A stretch of 64,000 nt of DNA from Clostridia bacterium (GTDB lineage Bacteria; Bacillota; Clostridia; Lachnospirales; Lachnospiraceae): assembly GCA_026000755.1 (NCBI GenBank), contig BNZC01000003.1:1-64000 (forward strand), in the 5' to 3' direction. The notes under the pieces are model-generated. The model ran no database searches and was not told the origin of the DNA. It saw only the letters and a list, made by a program, of their open reading frames with translations. Both the position numbers and the translations under genes were made by a program. Below, one piece after another: positions 1-9,120 of this stretch; within the stretch, counting starts at the first letter, position 1, and the number at the start of each line of letters is the position of its first letter.

Positions 1-1260
1 GTAGCATACTCCTTTGCCGGAAATAGCCTAAATCCGGAAACGGCGGAGCTTCGCATGGCATCCAAAAACATATGGTCGGTGTTCACCTTTGCCCTGGATG
101 GTTTGGTATTTGTCATTTTAGGTACCCAATTGCCTGATATTATAAAAACCTTGATGAGCGGTTCCTATGTGCTTAGCATTTTAGAAATCATAGGAGTGGT
201 TCTTTTGATTATGCTGCTTCTTACGGCAATACGTTTCCTGTGGATTTATACTACCATGAGTAAAAAATCCTACAACGAAGCAGAACATCCCATTGGGAAA
301 TGTAAGGCAAGCCTTATTATGACACTTTCCGGTGCAAGAGGGGCAGTAACACTGGCGATTATCCTCTCCGTTCCTCTGCTTTTGGATAATGGAAGTCTTT
401 TTCCGGATCGGGATCTGATGATTGTAATCGCAACGGGGGTTATCCTGTGTTCCCTGATTATGGCAAATTTTATCCTGCCTCTTTTTGTAGAGAAGAAAGG
501 GAAGCATACCAATTCGGAGGAAGAGAAATGCACCTACATTGAAATCTTGCAAAGTGTGACGGGGGATTTACGTGTACTTATGAATGATGATAATCGGGCG
601 GCAGTTGGCGAGGTGTTGAAAGAGTATTATCGGCGCATTGCAGCCTTGCAGGGAGTTCATGGAACGGATGATCTTCAATACGAACAAGAGCGAGCGCTTA
701 AAATCAAAGTCTATGGGTGGCAAAAACAGCACACCTTGGATTTGTTAGCGGAGAAAAAGGTGGAGCCTGTGATTGCAGCACATATCATTGATACCTTGGA
801 TTTTAGTCTGAAACGCTTAACGGGTTTGTCCCAGTTTGGTTTGCCGAAAATGTTGCTTACCATGCTGCACCATCGTTTCAAATTCCATCGTAAAAAAATA
901 AGCCGCCGCCAACAAGAGGAACTGACTGCACTGCACAGATCTAATATTGAATTTGCATTGCACAAACTGAAAGAATTGCATCATTCCGAAGAAAATACAA
1001 AAGATCTTTCCTTGGAACGATACATATCCTATTATGAGGCGATGACGAAACGCAGAAGTATCTTAAATGGAAACAGACCCACAGTTTCTGTCCCCAAGGA
1101 AGATATGGTAAAGAAAATGATTGCCCTTGCCTTTCATTTTGAACGCAACCACATACAGGAAATGTATGAAAATGGGCGTGTTTCCAAGGAATGGGCAGGG
1201 AAATTGCGGAATAATTTGGCATTGTTGGAGCTTGAAATGAAGACGGATCATGAGGAATAG
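1..1260 (+). CDS. Na+/H+ antiporter, CPA1/NhaP type (5'-truncated by window edge)
   Basis: The reading frame is open from base 1, so the gene starts upstream of the window and only its C-terminal part is visible (about 420 residues; the first internal ATG is at 55). The visible part holds several hydrophobic segments, including one with FTFALDGLVFVILGTQLPD, followed by a segment with SGARGAVTLAIILSVP, which resembles the conserved ion-path helices of NhaP/NHE-type cation:proton antiporters. After about residue 140 it becomes a charged cytoplasmic C-terminal domain with helical, Lys/Glu-rich sequence. Family knowledge: these membrane proteins exchange Na+ or K+ for H+ and contribute to pH and salt homeostasis. 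It is unrelated to the flagellar operon downstream, from which it is separated by 212 bp holding a promoter. Ion specificity cannot be read from the sequence. Confidence 0.85.
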   Translation, partial: VAYSFAGNSLNPETAELRMASKNIWSVFTFALDGLVFVILGTQLPDIIKTLMSGSYVLSILEIIGVVLLIMLLLTAIRFLWIYTTMSKKSYNEAEHPIGKCKASLIMTLSGARGAVTLAIILSVPLLLDNGSLFPDRDLMIVIATGVILCSLIMANFILPLFVEKKGKHTNSEEEKCTYIEILQSVTGDLRVLMNDDNRAAVGEVLKEYYRRIAALQGVHGTDDLQYEQERALKIKVYGWQKQHTLDLLAEKKVEPVIAAHIIDTLDFSLKRLTGLSQFGLPKMLLTMLHHRFKFHRKKISRRQQEELTALHRSNIEFALHKLKELHHSEENTKDLSLERYISYYEAMTKRRSILNGNRPTVSVPKEDMVKKMIALAFHFERNHIQEMYENGRVSKEWAGKLRNNLALLELEMKTDHEE

Positions 1261-1338
1261 GTCGAACCTCCTTAGCGGACGGCTAACCATAAGTAGTGAC
1301 CGCAGGAAAAACAATCGCAAGATGTTGTGAAAAAAGGC

Positions 1339-1367
1339 TTGCAATTTTTTTGCATATGTTGTAGAAT
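1339..1367 (+). promoter_or_regulatory. Sigma-A type promoter of the fla/che operon
   Basis: TTGCAA at 1339-1344 and TAGAAT at 1362-1367 are separated by exactly 17 bases, a good match to a housekeeping promoter. It lies about 105 bases upstream of flgB, the first gene of the flagellar operon, so the predicted transcript has a leader of roughly 100 nt. The rest of 1261-1472 holds no gene. The segment 1281-1300 vaguely resembles the right end of the dispersed palindromic element described elsewhere in this window, but the match is too weak to call. Confidence 0.7.
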
Positions 1368-1472
1368 AAAGTGGTATATCTATGGGAATTACAGAAAACA
1401 TATGGTTTTACTCGGTGAAATTTCGGAATGGTTACCTTTATTTTCTTATAGAAAAGAGGGAGGAGTTATGCT

Positions 1473-1862
1473 ATGATAAATTCAGGTATATACGATTATG
1501 TCAACGTCTTGCAGAAAGCGGCGGATGCCTCATGGCTTCGCCAGGATGTGATCAGCAATAATATTGCCAATGCAGACACGCCGGGCTATAAGCGGCGGGA
1601 TGTGAATTTTGAGAGTGTGTTGAAGCAGGAGCTGTTTTCTTCCAAATACACAACTCTTGATCAGAAGATCAGTAATATCCACCTAGATCACTTAAACGTG
1701 CAATCTGCGCCCGACTATCCCAATTATTCCTATCGAGTGGACGAGAATAATGTGGATCCGGAGCAGGAGAATGTAGCACTTGCAAGCAACCGTATTCAGT
1801 ACAATGCGCTCGTAGACATGATAAGCGGAAAATTTGCAGGCATTAAGTCGGTGATTAAGTAA
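1473..1862 (+). CDS. flgB: Flagellar basal-body rod protein FlgB
   Basis: 129 residues, normal for FlgB. FlgB is a proximal rod subunit of the flagellar axial structure, exported through the flagellar type III apparatus. The N-terminal Flg_bb_rod motif is visible around residues 28-40 (ISNNIANADTPGYKRRDVNF). The start is the ATG at 1473, eight bases after GGGAGGAG; an ATG five bases earlier is out of frame and stops at once. It is the first gene of the operon, directly downstream of the promoter at 1339-1367, and flgC follows after 10 bases. The order flgB-flgC-fliE is the standard start of Bacillus/Clostridia fla/che operons. Confidence 0.97.
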   Translation: MINSGIYDYVNVLQKAADASWLRQDVISNNIANADTPGYKRRDVNFESVLKQELFSSKYTTLDQKISNIHLDHLNVQSAPDYPNYSYRVDENNVDPEQENVALASNRIQYNALVDMISGKFAGIKSVIK

Positions 1863-1872
1863 GGAGGTCAAC

Positions 1873-2316
1873 ATGGCACTATTTCAAGCATTTGATGTGA
1901 ACGCATCAGGCATGACGGCACAGCGATTTCGTATGGACGTAATCTCGGAGAACGTGGCGAATGTAAACACCACCCGTACTTCGGACGGTACACCCTACCG
2001 CAGGAAGATTGTCAGCTTTTCGGAAAAGAGCGTAACACCCTTTTCCCAAGTATTGGATCGCACAAGGGAGGCTTATATCGGAAATGGCGTGAAAGTCAAT
2101 GCTCTGGCAGAGGATACCTCTTCGGACTATGTTAAGAAATATGACCCATCCCATCCGGATGCAGACGAGGACGGTTATGTGTCTTATCCCAATGTGAACA
2201 TTGTGACAGAGATGACAAACCTTATTGATGCCAGCCGCGCCTATGAGGCAAATGCAACTGCCTTTGAAGCCAGTAAGTCAATGGCAACCAAGGGCTTGGA
2301 GATAGGTAAGAACTGA
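1873..2316 (+). CDS. flgC: Flagellar basal-body rod protein FlgC
   Basis: 147 residues, typical length. Proximal rod protein related to FlgB. The Flg_bb_rod signature is near residues 22-42 (MDVISENVANVNTTRTSDG), and the conserved C-terminal region that packs against the other rod subunits is seen as NIVTEMTNLIDASRAYEAN. A strong AAGGAGG ribosome-binding site overlaps the end of flgB (1861-1867). It is co-transcribed with flgB and fliE. Confidence 0.97.
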   Translation: MALFQAFDVNASGMTAQRFRMDVISENVANVNTTRTSDGTPYRRKIVSFSEKSVTPFSQVLDRTREAYIGNGVKVNALAEDTSSDYVKKYDPSHPDADEDGYVSYPNVNIVTEMTNLIDASRAYEANATAFEASKSMATKGLEIGKN

Positions 2317-2343
2317 TCGAAAGCAATTTAGGGAGGAAGTAAC

Positions 2344-2682
2344 ATGGCATTAGAAGCATTATCGACTATATCAGGTCTGCCGTCTTTGGCAAGTATGTCA
2401 GCAGACTACTTAACGAATAATTTGTCCGTAGACAAGAACGCAGCAGGGGAAAGTGGCAGCTTTGGCACCATCTTGCAGTCTGCGGTGGACATGCTCAATG
2501 AAACAAACGACTTGCAGAATAAGGCAGAGCAAGCGGAGATTCAGTTTGCTCTTGGAAATTCCACCAGCACCCATGAATTAAAAATTGCAGAAGAAAAAGC
2601 AAGTTTGGCGTTGCAATACACGGTGGCAGTAAGGGACAAGTTCTTGGAATCCTACAAAGAAATTATGCAAATGCAGATTTAG
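2344..2682 (+). CDS. fliE: Flagellar hook-basal body complex protein FliE
   Basis: 112 residues, the usual size. FliE joins the MS ring to the rod and is among the first export substrates. The conserved C-terminal half is recognisable (KIAEEKASLALQYTVAVRDK followed by a YKEIMQMQI end). GGGAGG lies a few bases before the ATG. The last codons and the stop region are partly repeated about 60-70 bases downstream (separate repeat entry), in a 121-base gap before fliF that is wider than most gaps in this operon. Confidence 0.95.
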   Translation: MALEALSTISGLPSLASMSADYLTNNLSVDKNAAGESGSFGTILQSAVDMLNETNDLQNKAEQAEIQFALGNSTSTHELKIAEEKASLALQYTVAVRDKFLESYKEIMQMQI

Positions 2683-2780
2683 TGTTGGGTTTTTGATGTG
2701 AATTGTTTGCAGGGTGTTTTGCGAAAAACAAATGCAGATTTAATATTGTGGTTTTGATCGGTATTTATAGTGAATTGTTT
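2668..2780 (+). repeat. Degenerate tandem duplication of the fliE 3' end
   Basis: The end of fliE, AAATGCAGATTTA (from about 2669) followed by a T/G-rich stretch and GTGAATTGTTT (ending 2707), occurs again from about 2729 to 2780: AAATGCAGATTTA, then TTGTGGTTTTGAT, then GTGAATTGTTT. The copies differ by substitutions and a small insertion. The second copy lies between the fliE stop and the fliF ribosome-binding site and is not translated from a visible start. Confidence 0.6.
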
Positions 2781-2803
2781 CGTGGAACTATAGGGAGGGG
2801 CGT

Positions 2804-4423
2804 ATGCCGGAACAGGTGAAAGACGTTTTCGCCAAAGTTGTAGAGTGGTGGAACAAATTTCAGACAAGACAAAAAGCCTTAATGGTGGGTAGTTTTTCCG
2901 TGGTCTTTTTGGCTCTTATTGTTATGATTTTGATTATGAGTAAGCCTACCATGGTCAGTCTGTACCAAGCTGAAAATACCAAACAGGCGGCGGAAGTGAA
3001 AGCTATTTTAGAAGGCGGCGGAGTGCATTTCACCGTCAGCAATGACGGGCTTAATTTTTCTGTAGAAGCAAAAAATCAGGCGGTAGCGGAGATGTTGTTG
3101 GGAGAAAACAGCATTTCGGCAGAGGGCTATGACTGGGATAGTTTGTCTCGGGTATTTGACGGAGGCTTTTCGGCTACGGAAGCGGACAAGTCCAAGAAAT
3201 ACAAATATTACTTAGAGAAGAAGTTAGAGAAGAATTTAACATCATTCGAGAATGTAGATACCGCTCAAGTGACCTTGGATTTGCCGGAGGACAGCGGAAC
3301 GGTTTTGGCGCAAAAGCAAGAAAAAGGTGCGATGATCGCCCTATCCCTTACCAAGGATATGGAAGCGGAACAGGCGGAGGGCATTGCAAAGGCAGTTGCT
3401 ACGGCTATTGGTGCCAAGGATACTTCAAAGATCGTAATTATTGACAGCAAGAGTCAGTTGCTCTATGGGGGCGGCGAAGCGGAAGGCGCCGGAGGATCCG
3501 GCAGCGGCAATCTGAGTCTGCGTGATAAGGCAGGCAAGCTTGTTGCAGAGGATGTGCGTCGTGTATTACAAGGAACCTTGCAGTATGAGCAGGTTGCGGT
3601 TGCTCCGAATTTGGATATGGATTTTACTGATACCAGTTCCCAGGATACCGAGTATTATATCCCGGAGGGCTTGGATCAGCCTTTGGTTGACCAACAAAGC
3701 GAGTACGAATCCCAGGCCACGGGAGGTCTGGCAGGAGTGCCGGGTACGGATTCCAATGGGGCGGATGGCACTACTTATGTGACACCGGATACAGGGGTAA
3801 CCCAATCTTCTGTAACGGACAGCAGCACAAAGTATTTACATAGCAACAAGGTAACCAATTCCACCTCTACAAAGGGGAACTGGAATCCTGCGAACTCTAC
3901 TTTATCCGTAAGCTTGGTCAAATATAAAGTATACAATGAGAAAACCATGAAAGAAAACGGAGAGTTGGCGGGAACTACCTTTTCCGCTATTAAGACACAG
4001 AATCAGGATACGGTAAAGCAGGATGTGGATCCGGATGTCGTCAATCTGGTTTCTACTGCAACCGGTATTCCCACAGCGAATATTACGGTAGTAGCCTATG
4101 AACAGCCGGTATTTCAGGCAGATAATAGCATTTCGGCAAACTTTATGAACTATCTGCCCATTATTTTAGCGGCACTTATTATGCTTATGCTTGGATTTGT
4201 GGTATTTCGCAGTACCAGAAGAGAGCAGGAACCGGAACTTGCCACCGAACTTTCGGTGGAAGAGTTGTTAGAATCCACCAAGGAAGCGGAGCAGGATAGT
4301 TTGGAGAATATCGGTTTTACGGAGAAATCCGAAGCGCGCATCATGATAGAAAAATTCGTAGAAGAGAATCCTCAGGCAGCAGCCTCCTTGTTACGCAATT
4401 GGCTGAATGAGGAGTGGGAGTAA
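2804..4423 (+). CDS. fliF: Flagellar M-ring protein FliF
   Basis: 539 residues, in the family range. FliF forms the MS ring in the cytoplasmic membrane, the base on which rod, switch and export gate are built. There is one transmembrane helix near residues 26-48 and a second near 447-468 (YLPIILAALIMLMLGFVVF), with a YscJ/FliF periplasmic-type domain between them; the middle also contains Gly/Ser- and Thr-rich linkers (about 225-232 and 300-350). The acidic C-terminal tail after TM2, ending in NWLNEEWE, is the FliG-binding segment known for the family. The ATG follows GGGAGGGG closely. fliG starts 3 bases after the stop. Confidence 0.97.
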   Translation: MPEQVKDVFAKVVEWWNKFQTRQKALMVGSFSVVFLALIVMILIMSKPTMVSLYQAENTKQAAEVKAILEGGGVHFTVSNDGLNFSVEAKNQAVAEMLLGENSISAEGYDWDSLSRVFDGGFSATEADKSKKYKYYLEKKLEKNLTSFENVDTAQVTLDLPEDSGTVLAQKQEKGAMIALSLTKDMEAEQAEGIAKAVATAIGAKDTSKIVIIDSKSQLLYGGGEAEGAGGSGSGNLSLRDKAGKLVAEDVRRVLQGTLQYEQVAVAPNLDMDFTDTSSQDTEYYIPEGLDQPLVDQQSEYESQATGGLAGVPGTDSNGADGTTYVTPDTGVTQSSVTDSSTKYLHSNKVTNSTSTKGNWNPANSTLSVSLVKYKVYNEKTMKENGELAGTTFSAIKTQNQDTVKQDVDPDVVNLVSTATGIPTANITVVAYEQPVFQADNSISANFMNYLPIILAALIMLMLGFVVFRSTRREQEPELATELSVEELLESTKEAEQDSLENIGFTEKSEARIMIEKFVEENPQAAASLLRNWLNEEWE

Positions 4424-4426
4424 TAC

Positions 4427-5437
4427 ATGGCAGCGACAGAAGAATTAGGCGGACTACAAAAGGCTGCGGTTCTTATGATAGCGCTTGGCCCGGAAAAATC
4501 CTCCATGGTGTTTAAGCACTTAAAAGAAGACGAGATTGAAGAACTGACCTTAGAGATTGCCAACACAAAGAGTATTTCTCCGCAGATAAAGGAGAATGTT
4601 TTAGATGAGTTTTACAATATCTGCTTGGCACAGCAATATATTGCAGAGGGCGGTATCGGTTATGCCAAGGAACTGTTAGAGAAGGCTCTTGGCGTAGATG
4701 CGGCACAAAATGTTATTACGAAACTGACCGTTTCCTTGCAGGTGCGTCCCTTTGAGTTTGTGCGAAAGACCGATCCAAGTCAGCTCTTAAACTTTATCCA
4801 AGAAGAGCATCCACAGACCATAGCTATGATTTTATCCTATTTGCCTGCGGCACAGTCGGGAATGATTATTTCTGCACTGCCACTGGAAAAACAGCCGGAT
4901 GTGGCGAAACGTATTGCCTTAATGGATCGGACATCGCCTGATGTTATAAGGGAGGTGGAGCGTGTGTTAGAGAGAAAGCTGTCCTCTTTGGTCAATCAGG
5001 ATTACACCATTGTGGGCGGTGTGGACGAGGTGGTATCTATCTTAAACGCCGTAGATCGTTCCACCGAGAAACATATTATGGAGTCTTTGGAGATCGAAGA
5101 ACCGGAATTGGCGGACGAAATCCGCAAGAAGATGTTCGTATTCGAGGATATTTTGCTTTTGGATGACCGTGCGATACAAAGAGTCTTGCGTGAGGTGGAC
5201 AATAATGATTTGGGCATTGCCTTAAAGTCCACCAATGAAGAAGTGCAGAACGTTATTTTCAAGAACTTATCCAAACGTCTGGCTGCCATGATCCAAGAGG
5301 ATATGGAATTTATGGGACCGGTACGTATGAAAGATGTAGAAGAAGCTCAACAAAAGATTGTAAATACGATCCGAAGACTGGAAGAAGCAGGCGAGATCAT
5401 CATTAGCAGAGGCGGAGGTGACGATATCGTTGTCTAA
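4427..5437 (+). CDS. fliG: Flagellar motor switch protein FliG
   Basis: 336 residues, standard. FliG is the C-ring subunit that contacts FliF and, through its C-terminal charged helix, the stator MotA; it sets rotation direction and torque. All three domains are present: the N-terminal FliF-binding domain, the middle domain with the EEHPQTIAMILSYLP type motif at about residues 125-140, and a C-terminal domain with the charged torque helix region (IQRVLREVDNNDLGIALKS). It abuts fliF and overlaps fliH by about 20 bases, so translation is probably coupled. Confidence 0.98.
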   Translation: MAATEELGGLQKAAVLMIALGPEKSSMVFKHLKEDEIEELTLEIANTKSISPQIKENVLDEFYNICLAQQYIAEGGIGYAKELLEKALGVDAAQNVITKLTVSLQVRPFEFVRKTDPSQLLNFIQEEHPQTIAMILSYLPAAQSGMIISALPLEKQPDVAKRIALMDRTSPDVIREVERVLERKLSSLVNQDYTIVGGVDEVVSILNAVDRSTEKHIMESLEIEEPELADEIRKKMFVFEDILLLDDRAIQRVLREVDNNDLGIALKSTNEEVQNVIFKNLSKRLAAMIQEDMEFMGPVRMKDVEEAQQKIVNTIRRLEEAGEIIISRGGGDDIVV

Positions 5438-6227
5438 TCTTTTGAAACAGCGCAATGCCATAAGCGGCGAAAAAGGCACCCGTATCATTAACTCCAATGA
5501 CAAAGTAGAGCAAAAGCTCATGGAGCTGAAACGAAAAGCCATGATGGAAGCAAAGGGGGGGGGATTCGTTTCCGGACTTGCCTCCCTCTCCCCTACGATT
5601 CCTGTTCCGGAAGAACCGGAGGAAACCTTAGAGGAGATTCGTCGGGAAGCAGAAATCCTCATCGAAGCTGCAAGGGATCAGGCGGGGGAAATCTTAAAAC
5701 ACGCCCGTGAACAGGCGAAAGAGATACAGTCTGCGGCGAAACGGGAGGGCTATCAGCAGGGGAATGCCGAAGCAAAGGTAAAGGCGGAAGCGGAGCTTGC
5801 CGTTGAGATGGATAAGTTGGCAGAAAAAGCCAGGCAGCTGCAAGAAGAACATGACAAGAGCATGGATGACTTGGAACCGGAGCTTGTGAATGTGGTGGCG
5901 GAGGTGTTTGAACGTGTCTTTCATGTCTATTTTGACGACAAAAAGGATGTGCTGTTATATCTGATTAGTCAAGCCATATACAACACAGAGAATGAAAAAA
6001 ACTTTCAGATTCGAGTGGGCGAGGCCAACTATCCTTTCATGGAAACCCATAAGGGTGAGATTTTAGACCGGGTAGGACAAAGTGTGAATTTAGAGATTTT
6101 AGCGGATGCGGAATTAAAGGATAACCAGTGCCTGATTGAAACCGAATCGGGTGTGTTTGATTGTAGTCTTGGGGTACAATTGGAGAATCTGATTAAGACC
6201 TTGCGGGCGTTAAGTTCAACTGCTTAG
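5418..6227 (+). CDS. fliH: Flagellar assembly protein FliH
   Basis: About 265-269 residues. FliH is the regulator/stator of the export ATPase FliI, tying it to the C-ring. The sequence shows a long Glu/Ala/Lys-rich coiled coil (about residues 70-150) and a conserved C-terminal FliH/V-ATPase-E-like domain. Start: GTG at 5418 is possible, but the in-frame TTG at 5430 lies about 10 bases after GGAGGTG (5414-5420) and gives a more typical N-terminus (SNLLKQ); I consider TTG at least as likely. The gene overlaps fliG. It contains a run of nine G at 5555-5563 coding Gly-Gly-Gly. Confidence 0.92.
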   Translation: MTISLSNLLKQRNAISGEKGTRIINSNDKVEQKLMELKRKAMMEAKGGGFVSGLASLSPTIPVPEEPEETLEEIRREAEILIEAARDQAGEILKHAREQAKEIQSAAKREGYQQGNAEAKVKAEAELAVEMDKLAEKARQLQEEHDKSMDDLEPELVNVVAEVFERVFHVYFDDKKDVLLYLISQAIYNTENEKNFQIRVGEANYPFMETHKGEILDRVGQSVNLEILADAELKDNQCLIETESGVFDCSLGVQLENLIKTLRALSSTA

Positions 6228-6311
6228 AGCTTTCTCGGATCGTGTAAGATGGAATGCGAAATACGATTCATTCAGATACCCGGTGCAACCCAATGAGGGA
6301 GATAACACCCT

Positions 6312-7622
6312 ATGGAAATCAATCTCAAGAAATATTACCAATTAGCGGATAAAACATATTTTAAGCGTTTGGGCAAGGTGGTAAAAATCGTAGGACTTAC
6401 GATTGAATCCCAAGGTCCGGATGCCAAATTAAATGACCTGTGCCGCATCATCATTGACCGGGAGTTGAAGCTTTCTGTCATGGCGGAGGTGGTAGGTGTT
6501 CGGGATAAAAGGCTTTTACTTATGCCCTATGAGAGCGTGGAAGGTCTTGGGGTTGGATGTATCGTAGAGAATACGGGACATCCATTATCTATTTTAGTGG
6601 GGGATGACTTGTTGGGTCACACCCTGGATGGTATTGGCAGACCTACCGATGTGGCGGAATTTTCCATGGAAAAGACCAAGGAATATGCCGTAGAGGCACC
6701 CCCACCCGACCCTATGGCTCGTAAGATGATAGATGAGGTATTACCCTTAGGGGTAAAGGCGGTGGATGGTTTGATCACCGTGGGCAAAGGACAACGTATC
6801 GGTATTTTTGCAGGTTCCGGTGTGGGAAAAAGTACCCTCCTGGGTATGTTTGCCCGAAACACCAAGGCGGACATCAATGTGATTGCCCTAATCGGCGAGC
6901 GCGGCAGGGAAGTGAAAGAATTTATCGAGCGAGATATGGGTGTAGAGGGCATGAAGCGTTCCATTGTGGTGGTTGCCACCTCTGACCGCCCCGCCCTTAT
7001 TCGAAATAAAGCGGCAAAGACTGCCACAGCCATTGCAGAATATTTTAGGGATCAGGGCAAGGATGTACTGCTTATGATGGACTCCTTGACACGTTTTTCC
7101 ATGGCACAGCGAGAAATCGGCTTGGCATCGGGCGAGCCGCCTGTAACGAGGGGTTATCCCCCAAGCGTATACTCGGAGATGCCCCGCTTACTGGAACGGG
7201 CAGGCTGTTCCTCCGTGGGTTCCATTACAGGGCTTTATACGGTTCTGGTGGACGGCGATGATTTCAACGAACCGATTACAGATACCGCCAGAGGTATCTT
7301 AGACGGACATATTATGCTCTCCAGGAAATTGGGGCATAAGAACCACTACCCTGCCATTGACGTGTTGCAGAGCATTTCCCGTGTCATGAGTTCCATTGCC
7401 AAGGGAGAGCATAAGGCGGCGGCAGGGAAATTAAAGAATGTTATGGCAACCTATCAGGAAGCGGAGGATCTCATTAACATTGGCGCATACAAAAAAGGCT
7501 CCAATGGGGAAATCGATTATGCTATTGAAAAGATTGCCGCTGTGAATGGATTTTTGCAACAGGGAACCCATGATAAATATGATTTTGACGAGATTACCCG
7601 TATGTTGGAGGACTTGTTTTAA
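6312..7622 (+). CDS. fliI: Flagellum-specific ATP synthase FliI
   Basis: 436 residues, as expected. FliI is the hexameric ATPase of the flagellar type III export apparatus, related to the F1 beta subunit. Walker A is at about residues 166-174 (GSGVGKST), the Walker B region is seen as DVLLMMDSLTRFSMAQREI, and the FliI-type GEPPVTRGYPPSVYSE block follows. It lies between fliH and fliJ, its two soluble partners. The 84 bases between fliH and fliI hold no recognisable gene; the ATG is preceded by GAGGGAGA. Confidence 0.98.
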   Translation: MEINLKKYYQLADKTYFKRLGKVVKIVGLTIESQGPDAKLNDLCRIIIDRELKLSVMAEVVGVRDKRLLLMPYESVEGLGVGCIVENTGHPLSILVGDDLLGHTLDGIGRPTDVAEFSMEKTKEYAVEAPPPDPMARKMIDEVLPLGVKAVDGLITVGKGQRIGIFAGSGVGKSTLLGMFARNTKADINVIALIGERGREVKEFIERDMGVEGMKRSIVVVATSDRPALIRNKAAKTATAIAEYFRDQGKDVLLMMDSLTRFSMAQREIGLASGEPPVTRGYPPSVYSEMPRLLERAGCSSVGSITGLYTVLVDGDDFNEPITDTARGILDGHIMLSRKLGHKNHYPAIDVLQSISRVMSSIAKGEHKAAAGKLKNVMATYQEAEDLINIGAYKKGSNGEIDYAIEKIAAVNGFLQQGTHDKYDFDEITRMLEDLF

Positions 7623-7692
7623 TGGAAGAACTCCATGGTTGAGCCTTTTATTAAATCGTAATTAAACTTTACCTATTGAAGGAGTTGCGTTC

Positions 7693-8151
7693 ATGGCACG
7701 ATTCAGCTATAAAATGCAAAGTATCTTAAATATCAAATACAAATTGGAAACACAGGCGAAGACGGCATTTGGCATTGCCCAAGCCGCCCTTTCTGCACAA
7801 GAGGATAAACTTTTGGCAGTACAAGAGCGGCAGGAGCGTTATGAACAAAAGGCGAAAGAGCTCATGTGTGGACACCTTGATTTTCCCGAAATCAAGTTCA
7901 GCAGACAGGCCGTCCTTGCCATAAAGGAAGTCGTGAAAGAGCAAGTGCTTGCAGTCCATTTGGCGCAGAGAAACGTAGAGGCGGCAAGGCAGAAGTTAAA
8001 TGAAGTTATGACAGAACGAAAGACCCATGAAATCTTACGAGAAAAAGCCTTTGATGAATTTAAGAAAGAAGTAGAAGCAGAAGAAAGCAAAGCGATTGAT
8101 GAATTAGTCAGCTATAAAGGAGCCGAAAAGAAAAAGGAAGGTGCAGCATAA
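7693..8151 (+). CDS. fliJ: Flagellar export protein FliJ
   Basis: 152 residues, family length. FliJ is a coiled-coil protein that sits in the centre of the FliI hexamer and helps chaperone delivery to the export gate. Nearly the whole protein is predicted helical, with heptad-like Gln/Glu/Lys/Ala sequence and few motifs, so the assignment rests on size, coiled-coil character (FSYKMQSILNIKYKLETQAK start) and position directly after fliI. AAGGAG precedes the ATG. Its last base overlaps the first base of the next gene. Confidence 0.9.
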   Translation: MARFSYKMQSILNIKYKLETQAKTAFGIAQAALSAQEDKLLAVQERQERYEQKAKELMCGHLDFPEIKFSRQAVLAIKEVVKEQVLAVHLAQRNVEAARQKLNEVMTERKTHEILREKAFDEFKKEVEAEESKAIDELVSYKGAEKKKEGAA

Positions 8152-9017
8152 TGGCGAGACCGGATGCAGAAGAACAGGGAGAAAGCTTAGATCCAAAGGA
8201 AATGAAAGCGGCGGAGAAAGCAAGAAAGCAAGAAGCAAAGAAGAAAAAAGACAAGAAAGATAAAGCAGACACAGGCGGCCAAGAAGAAGGGATTGAGGAA
8301 GAGCGCACACACGGCGTGTTGGCTGTGATTTTCTCCTCTTTCTTTATTTTGGTAATTTGGCTTGGGATATTCGGACTCTTAATCCATTGGGATGTGGCAG
8401 GGCTTGGTTCTACCATCTTTTATCCCGTCTTAAAGAATGTGCCTTATGTGAACCGGATTCTCCCCCCTCGTGAGGGAGAAGAGGAAACGGTGGATGTGCA
8501 GTATCCTTATGCTACGGTAGAAGAAGCCGTAGTAAGGATCAAGGAATTAGAGCAGCAGCTTACGGATGCGAAAAACCAGGAAACCGCAGGCAGTCAGAAT
8601 ATCAGCGACCTACAAGCACAGGTTGAACGGCTGAAAGGATTTGAACAGGATCAGGCGAATTTTGAAGAAATGAAAACAAAATTCTATCGAGAGGTTATCT
8701 TTTCCGATAATGCACCCGATATAAATGAATATAAGAAGTATTACGAGAGCATTGATCCCGCCAACGCCGCCGAGCTGTATAAGCAGGTTGTACAGCAGGA
8801 TGCCTATGATTCGAAAGCGGAAGAATATGCAAAGACCTATTCCGCTATGAAACCTAAGCAAGCAGCCGCAATCTTAGAGCAGATGACAGACAATCTGCCC
8901 TTGGCGGTGAAGATTCTGCAACATATGAATACAGATGCCAGAAGTGCAATCTTAGGAGCGATGAGTCCGGACATTGCGGCGAAGTTGACAAAGTTGATGG
9001 ATCCAAAGACTCCGTAG
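8151..9017 (+). CDS. YlxF/MotE-like flagellar operon protein with MgtE-N-type domain
   Basis: 288 residues. The N-terminal 45 residues are highly charged (Lys/Glu), followed by one transmembrane helix at about 57-82 (VIFSSFFILVIWLGIFGLL), a coiled coil at about 120-165, and a C-terminal helical domain (YSAMKPKQAAAILEQM ... HMNTDARSAILGAMSP) of the MgtE intracellular/FliG-middle superfamily. A membrane-anchored coiled coil with this domain between fliJ and fliK corresponds to YlxF of Bacillus and MotE-type proteins, which are thought to assist motor or export assembly. The exact role is inferred. It overlaps fliJ by one base. Confidence 0.85.
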   Translation: MARPDAEEQGESLDPKEMKAAEKARKQEAKKKKDKKDKADTGGQEEGIEEERTHGVLAVIFSSFFILVIWLGIFGLLIHWDVAGLGSTIFYPVLKNVPYVNRILPPREGEEETVDVQYPYATVEEAVVRIKELEQQLTDAKNQETAGSQNISDLQAQVERLKGFEQDQANFEEMKTKFYREVIFSDNAPDINEYKKYYESIDPANAAELYKQVVQQDAYDSKAEEYAKTYSAMKPKQAAAILEQMTDNLPLAVKILQHMNTDARSAILGAMSPDIAAKLTKLMDPKTP

Positions 9018-9120
9018 TATAGGTGTTTGTTGCAGGGCTTTGACGAAAGGTCATGAACATGGAATGCTTCTTATCTGAAATTGTTTTATTTCCATAAAAA
9101 AACAGAAAGGAAGTGAGAAT

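Noticed and set aside
1281..1300. Possible remnant of the palindromic element before flgB
   Set aside because: GGCTAACCATAAGTAGTGAC resembles the element's right tip, but the match is short and lacks the conserved CCGTTTGG block.
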